Notes: generated by a model not told the origin, from the letters alone. 64,000 bases of DNA from an uncultured Prevotella sp. (GCA_902497035.1 CABVDL010000003.1:1-64000); one strand, 5' to 3'. Numbered from the stretch's first letter, positions 46,256 through 56,086 are shown. Numbers and translations: made by a program.

Positions 46256-47695
46256 ATGAGAACCTTTGTTTTACATTCTCTTTGCCTGATGATGGCCTTG
46301 TTGGCCACGGCACGTATTGTGGCAGATACTGTCACGCAAGATGGTGTTTCCTATACCCTGAATGCTGACAATTCCGGGTATACGTTGACAAGTGGCAAAG
46401 GTCTGACAGTAACAGACTTAGTCATTCCAAATGAGATTAACGGCCTGCCTGTAACAGAGATTGGCGATAATGCGTTTAACGCTTATCAAGGCTTCAATGG
46501 CAATCTGTTCACTGTCACAATCCCAGCCAATGTCACGAGAATGGGCGAAAACGCTTTCACTTATTGCACAAAATTGACCACAGTCACATTCGAAAAAGGC
46601 AGCAAGCTGAAGTCTATGGGTGACCGATGTCTCGCCCAGTGCTTTCAATTGTCAGAAATCACCATTCCTGCCTCTGTCGAGACTATCGGCCACTCGGCAT
46701 TTAATGGATGCCACACCTTAAAACGGGTCATATTTGAGAATGACAGCCAACTCAAGTCCATTGGTAACTGGTGCTTCCAATTTACTGAGGCCATGACGGA
46801 GATGAATTTGGAAGCATGCCAGCAATTGCAGACACTTGGCGACTGTACCCTTTACTTTATATCTGATACGGAATGGGGATCAAACCGTGTGGAAACCCTT
46901 GTTCTTCCGTCAACCTTGACAAGCATAGGGGAAAATTGCTTTGCCTCCCTCAAGCAAATGAAAGCTTTGGTATTTTTGGGGAAAAAGAATTGGTCGGACT
47001 ACACCGTAGGTTCTTATCCTTTTTTTAATTCGAAAGGCACCGTCTATTACAATAGGGACTACGTGTTTCCCGAATCTTTCTCGGGCGGCACCGACCAGGA
47101 ACCTTACTCTATTAAAACCGCAGGCGTGGAGAACCCCGTTGGGCTTGCAAATGTTGGAGATGCCAAATATGCTACATATGCTCTCCACACAGCTACAGTT
47201 GATTATGGGAAAGTCGCCGGGTTGAGCGCTTACAAGGCCACCTACAACAGTTCACGCAGCACTATTACCCTTACTCCTGTGACAACCGTAGCAAAGGATG
47301 AGGCTGTCGTGCTGAAGGCAGACACGGCCGGGTATTACGTGCTTACAGGTGCTGAAGATGAGGGCACCAAGTCATCGGACAACGACCTGAAAATCTCTGA
47401 TGGCACTGTTTCCGGTGACGGTACCACTATCTGGGTGTTGGCCAACAAGGACGAAGGCGTGGGCTTTTATCCTCTGGCAGAGGGTGTAGCAGTACCTTAT
47501 GGTAAGGCTTACCTTCAGATTGACGGCGGCACAGCAGCCAAATATCTGCCGTTTGAAAACACGCCTACAGCAATCAGCAGCATTAAGGTCAACGACGATG
47601 CCGGAAAGCAATACTTCAATCTCTCAGGGCAGCGCGTCACCAGAAATTACCGTGGGATTATTGTAACCAAGAACGGAAAGTATATTAATAAGTAA
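46256..47695 (+). CDS. Secreted BspA-type leucine-rich repeat protein
   Basis: 479 residues with a Sec signal peptide (MRTFVLHSLCLMMALLATARIVAD). LRR_5 repeats cover about 25-250: GLPVTEIGDNAFNAY, VTIPANVTRMGENAFTYC, ITIPASVETIGHSAFNGC. A beta-rich region follows, and the C-terminal tail YFNLSGQRVTRNYRGIIVTKNGKYINK is of the type seen at the end of many secreted Prevotella and Bacteroides proteins. It sits inside the glycan operon, 12 bp after the DUF1735 gene, an unusual place for this family; it may help attachment to the substrate. Confidence 0.8.
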   Translation: MRTFVLHSLCLMMALLATARIVADTVTQDGVSYTLNADNSGYTLTSGKGLTVTDLVIPNEINGLPVTEIGDNAFNAYQGFNGNLFTVTIPANVTRMGENAFTYCTKLTTVTFEKGSKLKSMGDRCLAQCFQLSEITIPASVETIGHSAFNGCHTLKRVIFENDSQLKSIGNWCFQFTEAMTEMNLEACQQLQTLGDCTLYFISDTEWGSNRVETLVLPSTLTSIGENCFASLKQMKALVFLGKKNWSDYTVGSYPFFNSKGTVYYNRDYVFPESFSGGTDQEPYSIKTAGVENPVGLANVGDAKYATYALHTATVDYGKVAGLSAYKATYNSSRSTITLTPVTTVAKDEAVVLKADTAGYYVLTGAEDEGTKSSDNDLKISDGTVSGDGTTIWVLANKDEGVGFYPLAEGVAVPYGKAYLQIDGGTAAKYLPFENTPTAISSIKVNDDAGKQYFNLSGQRVTRNYRGIIVTKNGKYINK

Positions 47696-47730
47696 ACATC
47701 TTAATAATAACATCTCAATAATAACTTTAC

Positions 47731-49221
47731 ATGAAAAAAAAGAAAACAATTGCAAGCGTGACCAAGACGCTGGCAACTCCACTATTCTGCCTCGCTCTCC
47801 CACTCATTGCCTGCAGTAATACTTTGGAAATACCCACCATGCAGCCACAGCCAAACGTGACAGACACCACAACCATAAAGGATAATGTGTCTGGCGACTA
47901 CTACGACTGGACTGTCACTGGCAAGCCGGAGCGACCCTACATCAATGACTACACGCAGTGCATGTTTATGAAGTTTGATGTGGCGTATCCAGACAACAAA
48001 GGCGGGTCAAACGTTGTAATGAATTACGAACAGGCACTTGACAATATCAAGAAAATTGACGCAGTAACCCGTGGTGTGAAAAAGATCGTCTATCTTGTAG
48101 GTTACCAATACAATGGACATGATACCGGTTACCCAGCCCTCAGCCTGTTTAACAAAGCGCTGAAGCGTGAACAGGACGCTACGCCGCGTGCAAGTTACCT
48201 ATGGTTGAAGAAAGAGGCTGCAAAATACAACACTATCGTCTCAGTACACACAAATCTTAACGATGCCTGGATGTCAAGCCCCTTATGGCATACTTACTAC
48301 AAGAATGACCTGCTGTGCAAGAACAGCGACGGATCATTGGTAGCCTATGGCACTAACAAGGACATGTACAGGGTGAACCTGGTAAAAGAGTGGAAATTAG
48401 GCTACTTGCAAAAGCGTATTGACGAGGCGACCGAGCAACTCGACCTAAAGTCAGGCGGTACCGTACACTTGGACGTGTTCCATCCGGAGCCAAGCCCATA
48501 CCACAATGTCACTATGGAGGATGTCAACGTCGTACTGCGAAAGGTGCTGCGATATTGGCGTGACAAAGGCGTGGATGTAACGTCGGAAGATTTGTGGAAC
48601 TGGGACCATTCACGTACTGATCCTTTCTTTGGGCTGCGCCCAGCCGTGTGGTGGAACAACCTGTCAGAGGATGAACATGTCAAGGTGCGGCCACAGCTGT
48701 CTGCAGGTGGAGAGTGCGGCTTCGTCGGCTTACCACCGTCACAAGACCTTGGCTTTCTGTTCGGAAACAACATGCACGCCGAGGAACTGGTACATCCCGG
48801 CATGAGCTTCAAGGAGTTCAAGAAACAGTTCTGCGAGAAATCTTTGCACTACTTTTTCCTTAACAAGCATGAGCTGGTGAACTATGACAAGGCTAACAAG
48901 ATTGCATATTATTCCGACGGCGTGGTGGTGAGCTGGAACGACCGCAGCGTGAAGCAAAACGGCAACCTGCTACGTCAAAATGGCGACATTCTGCTCCCTG
49001 CCGTATGGATTACCGGCCACAAAGAGCTCATCGCATACTCAGAGGGCGGTTATACCAACAAGACATGGAAACTACCTGACGACTGGAGCAAAGTGCAGAC
49101 GGTGACAACGCGCCCCATCACAGAGAACGGACTTGGAGAATCTCAGACCTACAACGTGGTGAATGGCAGTCTTACGCTAAGCATGGCGGCCGGTGACATG
49201 TATTCTGTCCAGCCAGAATAG
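47731..49221 (+). CDS. GH101-like glycoside hydrolase lipoprotein
   Basis: The 496-residue protein has lipobox PLIAC (Cys28). A TIM-barrel-like body resembles the catalytic domain of endo-alpha-N-acetylgalactosaminidases (GH101): YTQCMFMKFDVAYPD, KKIVYLVGYQYNGHDTGYP, VSVHTNLNDAW, a candidate nucleophile Asp in GGTVHLDVFHPEPS, and a candidate acid/base Glu in VDVTSEDLWNWDHS about 38 residues later, in the order expected for GH101. The flanking carbohydrate domains of large GH101 enzymes are absent. The family call comes from pattern recognition and could be a related, unnamed family. The gene is followed by an intrinsic terminator. Confidence 0.5.
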   Translation: MKKKKTIASVTKTLATPLFCLALPLIACSNTLEIPTMQPQPNVTDTTTIKDNVSGDYYDWTVTGKPERPYINDYTQCMFMKFDVAYPDNKGGSNVVMNYEQALDNIKKIDAVTRGVKKIVYLVGYQYNGHDTGYPALSLFNKALKREQDATPRASYLWLKKEAAKYNTIVSVHTNLNDAWMSSPLWHTYYKNDLLCKNSDGSLVAYGTNKDMYRVNLVKEWKLGYLQKRIDEATEQLDLKSGGTVHLDVFHPEPSPYHNVTMEDVNVVLRKVLRYWRDKGVDVTSEDLWNWDHSRTDPFFGLRPAVWWNNLSEDEHVKVRPQLSAGGECGFVGLPPSQDLGFLFGNNMHAEELVHPGMSFKEFKKQFCEKSLHYFFLNKHELVNYDKANKIAYYSDGVVVSWNDRSVKQNGNLLRQNGDILLPAVWITGHKELIAYSEGGYTNKTWKLPDDWSKVQTVTTRPITENGLGESQTYNVVNGSLTLSMAAGDMYSVQPE

Positions 49222-49241
49222 TTTTAGGTTAAATTTTGGCA

Positions 49242-49282
49242 GGCCGCGCCCCCAGTAGTCTTTTCCAGGGCGCGGTCTTTTT
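49242..49282 (+). terminator. Intrinsic terminator inside the glycan operon
   Basis: A 10-bp GC-rich stem (49242-49251 with 49268-49277, one G-T pair) is followed directly by five T residues. It lies 20 bp after the GH101-like gene and 25 bp before the GH27 start. No TAnnTTTG promoter is seen between it and the next gene, so the last three enzymes probably depend on readthrough. Confidence 0.82.
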
Positions 49283-49307
49283 GAAAAACAACGTCAATTC
49301 TTTATTT

Positions 49308-50945
49308 ATGCAACTTTACAAACAAGTTATTGTGTCAGCGATAATGGTGGCATCATGTGCCATGCCTTATTCCTCCTCCGCGCAGAAGCGGCTTTTCCTA
49401 CCGCCCACGATGGGATGGAGTACGTGGAACACTTACGGCAGCAACATCAACGAAGAAAAAATTATCGCCCAAGCCGACGCTATGGTACGAAAAGGCCTGA
49501 GCAAAATCGGCTTCCAATACATAAACATCGATGACGGCTATTGGGACGGACGCGGAGAAGACGGCATAGTGAGAGTGAACAAACAGCTGTTCCCACACGG
49601 TATGAAATATGTCGCTGACTACATCCACTCCAAAGGCCTCAAGGCCGGCATCTATTCTGATGCCGGCGACAATACCTGTGCCTCACAGGGCACACAATCG
49701 TGGGGGCTTGGCGTGGGGTTGGCAGGCCATGAGTACCAAGACTGCAAGCTATATTTCAATGATTGGGGCTACGACTTCATAAAGGTGGACTACTGCGGCG
49801 GCAACCATCTCGGGCTGAACGAGCGCAAACAATACACCAAGATTGGAAATGCCATCAAGCGATGTGAAAGGGAGACAGGGCGGCGGATAGTGTTCAACGT
49901 GTGCCGCTGGCGTTTCCCTGGCACCTGGATAGAGAATGTTGCCGACTCGTGGCGTACGACGCACGACATTTTGGCCACATGGAATGATGTCCCTGAGCTT
50001 GACTGGGGTCGTGGCGTGAAATCTATCATCCGCCAGGCACTGTATGAACAGGCATATACAGGTGACGGACACTACAACGACATGGACATGCTGCAAGTGG
50101 GACATGAGCTGACACCTGCTGAAGAGCAAACCCATTTTGCGGTGTGGTGCATATGCTCGTCGCCGCTACTCATAGGCTGTGACATGCAGACAATAAAAGA
50201 GAATACACTATCACTACTGAAAAACACCGACCTCATTGCCATGAACCAGGATGCTTTGGGCTTAGGTGCCCCCGTAGTGCAACGCGAGGGCGATGTGTAC
50301 GTACTTGCCAAGGACATGGAAAAACTGCATGGTGAAAAACGCGCCGTGGCAGTGATTAACCTCAGCGACCGGGAACAGACAGTTGAGGTCAGCCTGCAGG
50401 CACTTGGTTTCCAGGGGAAAGTCAGCATCCACGACTGTTTCACAAAGGCGGAAGGAGAGGTCACCACACCAACGATGACCGTCACAGTACCAGCGCATGG
50501 TACGAAAGCCTATTTCTTTACAGGGCAGCGCCAGGACAAGACTTTATACCAGGCTGAAGAGGCATGGTTGCATGACTACCAACGCATTTTCAACAAACCG
50601 ACTGCAACACCTACCGAGGCCACGGCTGCCAGTGGGGGTGTGATGGTAGAGAATATAGGCGACAAGGAAAGCAACTACTTGGAATGGCGTGACGTATATG
50701 TGAGGAAAGGCGGAAAATTCAAACTGACTTTCGCCTATGCCGCAGCGAAAGACCGCGACCTCGAGGTAAGCGTCAATGGGGGAAAAAAGAAAACTTTTGA
50801 AAACCTTAATACCGGCAGCTGGAATGCACAATGGTCAACATGTTCGGTTGAGGTGACCCTGAAGACAGGAGCCAACACCGTAAGGCTCGGATCGGCAGAG
50901 GGATTTGCCCCAAATATCGATTATATGAGAGTTGTCCGCCTATAA
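49308..50945 (+). CDS. GH27 alpha-galactosidase family enzyme with CBM35/6-like domain
   Basis: 545 residues from the ATG at 49308; an upstream open stretch from 49236 contains the terminator and is rejected. Signal peptide ending SSSAQ, then the GH27 barrel: PTMGWSTWNTYG, YINIDDGYWDG, GLKAGIYSDAGDNTC, nucleophile Asp161 in YDFIKVDYCGG, and TGDGHYNDMDMLQVG. A C-terminal all-beta domain (about 420-545: YQAEEAWLHDYQ to GFAPNIDYMRVVRL) fits CBM35/CBM6. GH27 enzymes remove terminal alpha-galactose, alpha-GalNAc or beta-L-arabinopyranose; the exact sugar cannot be told from motifs alone. Confidence 0.9.
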   Translation: MQLYKQVIVSAIMVASCAMPYSSSAQKRLFLPPTMGWSTWNTYGSNINEEKIIAQADAMVRKGLSKIGFQYINIDDGYWDGRGEDGIVRVNKQLFPHGMKYVADYIHSKGLKAGIYSDAGDNTCASQGTQSWGLGVGLAGHEYQDCKLYFNDWGYDFIKVDYCGGNHLGLNERKQYTKIGNAIKRCERETGRRIVFNVCRWRFPGTWIENVADSWRTTHDILATWNDVPELDWGRGVKSIIRQALYEQAYTGDGHYNDMDMLQVGHELTPAEEQTHFAVWCICSSPLLIGCDMQTIKENTLSLLKNTDLIAMNQDALGLGAPVVQREGDVYVLAKDMEKLHGEKRAVAVINLSDREQTVEVSLQALGFQGKVSIHDCFTKAEGEVTTPTMTVTVPAHGTKAYFFTGQRQDKTLYQAEEAWLHDYQRIFNKPTATPTEATAASGGVMVENIGDKESNYLEWRDVYVRKGGKFKLTFAYAAAKDRDLEVSVNGGKKKTFENLNTGSWNAQWSTCSVEVTLKTGANTVRLGSAEGFAPNIDYMRVVRL

Positions 50946-50966
50946 TGTACTTAATAAAAGAGTATT

Positions 50967-53189
50967 ATGAACAAGAATAAGGGCATTCTGCTTATTTTTT
51001 TTCTGTTGTCCTTTACCATGATGATGCAAGCCCAGACATTGAGATTGAGCTGCAAAAACATCGATAAAATTATAAAGGCAATGACCCTGCGGGAAAAAGC
51101 CGAACTCGTAGTTGGCGGAAAGTATGTCGTCAGAGAGGGAAAACCTGCGGAGACACGTTCCGACACCATTCTTGCAGCCGCAGGACTGACAAAAGCCATA
51201 CCCCGTCTCGGCATAACAGGTACGGAGTTCACTGACGGGCCTGCTGGTGTAGTCATCTGGCCAGACCGCCAAGACTGTGGCAGACGCGTTTTCAATGCTA
51301 CGGCCTTTCCAGTAGCGACGTTGATTGCATCGTCTTGGAACAAGGAAAATGCGCGTCGCATTGGCGAGGCAATGGGGCAGGAAACGCTGGACTTGGGATG
51401 CGATGTCATTCTGACACCTGCGATAAACATCCAACGGAACCCGCTTTGCGGACGCAACTATGAGTATTTTTCTGAGGATCCCGTGTTGACGGCAGGGATG
51501 GCTACAGCCGAGGTACTCGGAGTCCAGTCTAAAGGCGTTGGCACATCGGTAAAGCATTTTGTCGCCAACAATCAGGAGACGTGGCGCCTACTGAACAATT
51601 CTGTCATAGGTCAGCGTGCGCTCCGTGAGATATATCTTAAAGGTTTTGAGCTTACACTTAAGAATGCCAAGCCGTGGACAGTGATGGCGTCCTACAACAA
51701 GCTCAATGGCACATGGACGCAGTCGAAGCCAGAATTGCTCCACAGCTGGTTGCGCGACGAGATTGGCTACAAAGGCCTGACCCTGACTGACTGGACTAAT
51801 GACGAACGCAATGTAGTCAACAATATCAATGCCGACGACAATCTTATGATGCCGGGACTTACAAACCATGTATCACAAATTGTGGAGGCTGTGAAAGACG
51901 GCCGGATCAAAATACAGACACTTGACAATGCAGTTCGCCACATGTTGGAATATATTGTCAAGACTCCCACATTCAGAGGCTGTCCCAAGAAAGAACATAC
52001 AGATGTTGGTGCCCATGCCATTGTTTCACGCGAGGGAGCGGAAGATGGAATTATACTCCTTAAAAATAACAGCTCCGTGTTGCCCTTGGCCTCAGGCCGA
52101 CAGGTAGCTCTCTTTGGGCATGGCTCCTATAATGGCTATCTGGCAGGAGGCATAGGCTCCGGCTTTGTTTTCACCAGACATACGGTCAACATAGCTGAAG
52201 GCCTAAGACGTGCTGGTTATCATCTTAATCCTGAGCTCACCGCCCTGTATACTGATGCCAATGAAGAAGTGCCTGTCAGCAAGGCGTATGCTGAGCGCCG
52301 GGCAAAAGAAAGTGATGTTGCAATTGTGACGATTAGGAGAAACGCCGGTGAGGGCTATGACCGTAAGGTTGAGAAAGGCGACTGGATGCTCAGTGATGTG
52401 GAGCGGTCTTCTCTCAAGAATATCTCGGATGCTTTCCACCAGCAGGGAAAGAAACTGATAGTATTGCTCAATATAACGGCTCCAATGGAGGTTGCATCCT
52501 GGCAAGAACTGGCTGATGCCATTGTCCTGCCGTGGACACCTGGCGGTGAGGGCGGATTGGCAATAGCAAATATTCTGACGGGAAAAACCAATCCGTCAGG
52601 ACATCTGCCCATGACCTTCGCCGTAGCATACGAAGATATTCCATCGAGTAAGAATTTCCCGTCGAATTATGAAGACATGCCATTCGATGCCAATGTTCCT
52701 ACTATTGGTTACACTAAATATGAAGAAGGCATCTGGGTAGGCTACCGCTATTTCAATACGAAGAAAGTTCCGGTGATGTGGCCTTTTGGCTATGGCTTGA
52801 GCTACACTACATTTAGTTTCTATAATCCGACAGTAAAATTGAGGAAAGACCGAATTGAGGCATCAGTTATGGTAAGGAACACGGGCAGTGTCGCAGGCAG
52901 GCAAGTGGCCCAGCTATACGTCAGTGCACCGAAGAGCAATTTGGAGAAACCATTGCGTGAATTGAAAGACTTTGCCAAGACCCGCATCCTTCAACCCGGA
53001 GAAAGTCAGCAATTGTCATTCAATATTCCATTAACCGAGCTTGCGAGTTTTGATGAGAAAGACAATAGCTGGGTAACCGACAAGGGCAAGTATAATGTGG
53101 AAATTGGCGACAATGTGGAAAACATCCTTTGCAGTAAATCATTCACAATAAAGAAAAGGACGGTCGTTAACTGCCCTACAGTACTCTGA
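50967..53189 (+). CDS. GH3 beta-glucosidase family enzyme
   Basis: 740 residues with signal peptide MNKNKGILLIFFLLSFTMMMQAQ. The N-terminal barrel contains FTDGPAGVVIW, DVILTPAINIQRNPLCGRNYEYFSEDP, VGTSVKHFVANNQE, and nucleophile Asp275 in GLTLTDWTND. The second domain has DGIILLKNNSSVLPL and ADAIVLPWTPGGEGGLAIANILTG. A C-terminal fibronectin-III-like domain begins GRQVAQLYVSAPKS. Full length. Family members cleave terminal beta-glucose, beta-xylose or related sugars. Confidence 0.93.
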   Translation: MNKNKGILLIFFLLSFTMMMQAQTLRLSCKNIDKIIKAMTLREKAELVVGGKYVVREGKPAETRSDTILAAAGLTKAIPRLGITGTEFTDGPAGVVIWPDRQDCGRRVFNATAFPVATLIASSWNKENARRIGEAMGQETLDLGCDVILTPAINIQRNPLCGRNYEYFSEDPVLTAGMATAEVLGVQSKGVGTSVKHFVANNQETWRLLNNSVIGQRALREIYLKGFELTLKNAKPWTVMASYNKLNGTWTQSKPELLHSWLRDEIGYKGLTLTDWTNDERNVVNNINADDNLMMPGLTNHVSQIVEAVKDGRIKIQTLDNAVRHMLEYIVKTPTFRGCPKKEHTDVGAHAIVSREGAEDGIILLKNNSSVLPLASGRQVALFGHGSYNGYLAGGIGSGFVFTRHTVNIAEGLRRAGYHLNPELTALYTDANEEVPVSKAYAERRAKESDVAIVTIRRNAGEGYDRKVEKGDWMLSDVERSSLKNISDAFHQQGKKLIVLLNITAPMEVASWQELADAIVLPWTPGGEGGLAIANILTGKTNPSGHLPMTFAVAYEDIPSSKNFPSNYEDMPFDANVPTIGYTKYEEGIWVGYRYFNTKKVPVMWPFGYGLSYTTFSFYNPTVKLRKDRIEASVMVRNTGSVAGRQVAQLYVSAPKSNLEKPLRELKDFAKTRILQPGESQQLSFNIPLTELASFDEKDNSWVTDKGKYNVEIGDNVENILCSKSFTIKKRTVVNCPTVL

Positions 53190-53210
53190 TTAGCGATTAT
53201 AAAATAATCA

Positions 53211-55439
53211 ATGAAAAGGTCATTTATCCTTAAACATCTCCCAATTATCATATTTCTGCTGTTTCTGGCACGCCAAGTGTCGGGGCAGCAGGCTCGGTGG
53301 ATTACCTCCGCCGACTGCAAGAACGATACCAACACATGGATCTGTATGCAGAAAGTGGAAAGGCTGAAAGCAGAACCTAAGAAAGCCGTTGCCCGCATTG
53401 CTGCCGACAGCAAATACTGGCTATGGATTAACGGAAAGCTTGTTGTCAGGGAGGGGGGTGTCAAGCGAGGACCCAATCCTGACGACACTTATTACGACAA
53501 CGTCGACCTGGCACCGTATCTAAGCAAAGGAAGCAATCTCTTTTCTGTCCTGGTATGGTATTATGGCAGGCAAGGGTTCTCGTATAAGATGAGCGGACAA
53601 GCCGGCCTGTTCATCGACTGCTCAACCGATAACGGGGAGCAAATAGTGACCGACAATACATGGAAAGCACGCCTGCACCCAGCCCACTACAATACATCTA
53701 CCCCTCAAGCAAACTGGCGGCTGCCGGAATCGAACATCGGATTTGACGCTCGCCGCGACATCATAGGATGGGAAAACGTCGAACAAACGGCATGGCACAA
53801 CGCCATTGACAAAGGAACCGAGGGGGCTGCTCCGTGGAACAGACTGCACCACCGGATGATTCCGCTTTGGAAAGACTTCGGGCTGCACAACTACGTCAAG
53901 ACAACACTGCACAGAGGAAACACCCATGACACCCTCGTCTGCCAGCTACCCTACGATGCCCAGGTCATGCCGTGGATGGAGGTGGAGTCAAGGTTAGGCG
54001 GAGACACTATACAAATGTTGACTGACACCTACATCATTAACGGAGAGTACAGCGTAAGGGGTGAATACGTCACTCGCAAGGGGAATCAACAGTATGAGAG
54101 CATGGGATGGATAAGCGGCAACACAGTTTACTATATTGTCCCGAAAGGCGCAAGGATGCTCCGCGCTCAATATCGCGAGACCGGCTACGACACAGATTTT
54201 GCAGGCCGGTTCTCGTGCAATGACAACTATTGGAACACGCTTTGGAAGAAAGCCCGGCGTACCTTGTACGTCAATATGCGCGACACCTATTTTGACTGTC
54301 CCGACCGTGAGAGGGCGCAATGGTGGGGCGATGAGGTCTATGAGGGCGCGCAGTCGTTCTATGCCCTGTCGCCAAGCAGCCACCTGTTGATGAAGAAAGG
54401 AATTTATGAGTTGATGGGCTGGCAACGGAAAGACCATACCCTCTATGCTCCCATACCCTCGGGCAACTGGCAGAACGAGCTGCCCGGGCAGATGCTCAGT
54501 GCCGTAGGCTACTACGGTCTCTGGAACTACTATATGAATACGGGCGACCTGGAGACGCTGCGCATGGCCTATCCAAAGGTGCAGGCTTATCTTGACACCT
54601 GGCAGAAAGCACCCGATGGTACGATGGTGGCACGGCAAGGCGGCTGGTACTGGGGCGACTGGGGCAATTGCATTGACAAGGTGGCACTGTACAATGCCTT
54701 GTACTATCTGGCACTGAAAGGACAAAGGAACGCTGCGCTTGCCTTGGGGAATGTGGACGATGCCGCTATGTTGAAGCTTCGCATGGAGCAGCTCAAGGTG
54801 GCGTTTAACCGGACATTCTGGACAGGTGCCGCATACCGGCATCCCGACTTTAAGGAAGGCTTCGACGACAGAGTCCAGGCCATGGCTGTCGTGGCAGGTC
54901 TCGCCGACCGTGACAAATACCCGGCTATACTTCAGGTACTGAAAACAACCAGGCATGCAAGCCCGTGTATAGAGAAATATGTCATCGAGGCTTTCTTCAA
55001 GATGGGACATCCTGTGGAGGGACTGCAACGCATGAGGGAACGGTATGCCACGATGGTAAACGACCCCATTCACACTACGCTCTACGAGGGTTGGACTGTT
55101 GAGGAGCTTGGCTCAAGCAATCATGCGTGGAGCGGTGGAGGAATTATGATACTCTCCGGTCTAGTCTGTGGCGTGACGCCCGCTGACCCCGGCTATGGCA
55201 GGTGGCACGTGGCTCCCTGCCCGGGCGGCATTGCAAAGGCCTCAACAACGGTCCCCACGGTGAAAGGCGACATCCGGGTATCATACAAGGTAACTGAAGG
55301 AGGTATGACCCTGTACGTGAAAGCACCCAAGGGTACAACGGGGGAAATAGTCGTACCTCAGGGTTACAAAGACGAGGGGAAGATATTAAAGGCAGGATCC
55401 TCCGGCCACTGGAAGTTCTTTAAAATAAGCAAAAGATAA
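53211..55439 (+). CDS. GH78-like alpha-L-rhamnosidase
   Basis: The 742-residue protein has signal peptide ending RQVSGQ, then beta-sandwich domains (ARWITSADCKND, KYWLWINGKLVVREGG, YYDNVDLAPYLSKGSNLFSVLVWYYG). The (alpha/alpha)6 barrel has the GH78 signature YFDCPDRERAQWWGDEVYEGAQ near residue 360, GGWYWGDWGN and EGWTVEELGSSNHAWSGG. The C-terminal sandwich begins YGRWHVAPCPGGI. It probably removes alpha-rhamnose from a plant polymer. It is the last gene of the operon and converges with the sigma gene (27-bp gap). Confidence 0.88.
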   Translation: MKRSFILKHLPIIIFLLFLARQVSGQQARWITSADCKNDTNTWICMQKVERLKAEPKKAVARIAADSKYWLWINGKLVVREGGVKRGPNPDDTYYDNVDLAPYLSKGSNLFSVLVWYYGRQGFSYKMSGQAGLFIDCSTDNGEQIVTDNTWKARLHPAHYNTSTPQANWRLPESNIGFDARRDIIGWENVEQTAWHNAIDKGTEGAAPWNRLHHRMIPLWKDFGLHNYVKTTLHRGNTHDTLVCQLPYDAQVMPWMEVESRLGGDTIQMLTDTYIINGEYSVRGEYVTRKGNQQYESMGWISGNTVYYIVPKGARMLRAQYRETGYDTDFAGRFSCNDNYWNTLWKKARRTLYVNMRDTYFDCPDRERAQWWGDEVYEGAQSFYALSPSSHLLMKKGIYELMGWQRKDHTLYAPIPSGNWQNELPGQMLSAVGYYGLWNYYMNTGDLETLRMAYPKVQAYLDTWQKAPDGTMVARQGGWYWGDWGNCIDKVALYNALYYLALKGQRNAALALGNVDDAAMLKLRMEQLKVAFNRTFWTGAAYRHPDFKEGFDDRVQAMAVVAGLADRDKYPAILQVLKTTRHASPCIEKYVIEAFFKMGHPVEGLQRMRERYATMVNDPIHTTLYEGWTVEELGSSNHAWSGGGIMILSGLVCGVTPADPGYGRWHVAPCPGGIAKASTTVPTVKGDIRVSYKVTEGGMTLYVKAPKGTTGEIVVPQGYKDEGKILKAGSSGHWKFFKISKR

Positions 55440-55466
55440 GAATACAAGAACAAAAGTTCTGAAGTC

Positions 55467-56054
55467 TCAATTTCCTGTCCCCATCTGGCAAAGGACGGCG
55501 ATGACAATGAACAGGTAATATTTCTCGACCTTGGCACGAATGAACTTCAGTGCCTTTCCCATCTGGCTCTCCACCGTGTTCTCTGACAGATGAAGCCGGG
55601 AGGCTATTTCCTTGTTGGTGAGGCAATCGTAACGGCTCATCTTGAAGATGCGCCTGCGGGCCTCGGGCAGCTCATCGATAATTGTGGAAAGGAACTCACT
55701 GAGGAAGTCGGTGTCAATCTCGTTGCGTGTCGTGTCGGTGGCCTCGCTGGAGGTCTCCCTGACGAGCCGGCTGTAAAGGCTTTCCACCATGCGGTGCTTA
55801 TAGGTGTTGAGCAGCCGGCTCTTGGCAATGGTACATACATAGTTGCCAAACGACTTTGCCTCATCCAGTGTGTCGCGCTTCTCCCACACGGTGGTAAATA
55901 CATCCTGTACGATTTCCTCAGCCAACATACTGTCGCCGCCCGAAATCTTCATGACAAAGTTGTATAGTCTTCCACTCCACTGATTGTAGAGAGCATTGAA
56001 GGCGCCCCCGTCGTCTTGTGTCTTTAGCAACAACACCTGCTCACGTTCTGTCAT
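55467..56054 (-). CDS. ECF RNA polymerase sigma factor (RpoE-like)
   Basis: The 195-residue protein has region 2 (FNALYNQWSGRLYNFVMKI, LAEEIVQDVFTTVWEKRD, KSFGNYVCTIAKSRLLN) and region 4 (LPEARRRIFKMSRYDCLTNKEIASRLHLSENTVESQMGKALKFIRAKVE). A C-terminal hydrophobic stretch (YYLFIVIAVLCQM) is common in Bacteroidota members. In most SusCD loci it would stand directly before fecR. Here it lies 16 kb away, reversed, at the end of the locus, and no other sigma gene is in the window, so it is the likely partner of the FecR at 38672. Confidence 0.92.
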   Translation of the reverse strand: MTEREQVLLLKTQDDGGAFNALYNQWSGRLYNFVMKISGGDSMLAEEIVQDVFTTVWEKRDTLDEAKSFGNYVCTIAKSRLLNTYKHRMVESLYSRLVRETSSEATDTTRNEIDTDFLSEFLSTIIDELPEARRRIFKMSRYDCLTNKEIASRLHLSENTVESQMGKALKFIRAKVEKYYLFIVIAVLCQMGTGN

Positions 56055-56086
56055 GCTTAGAGATGTATTCTGGTCATATCCGCATG

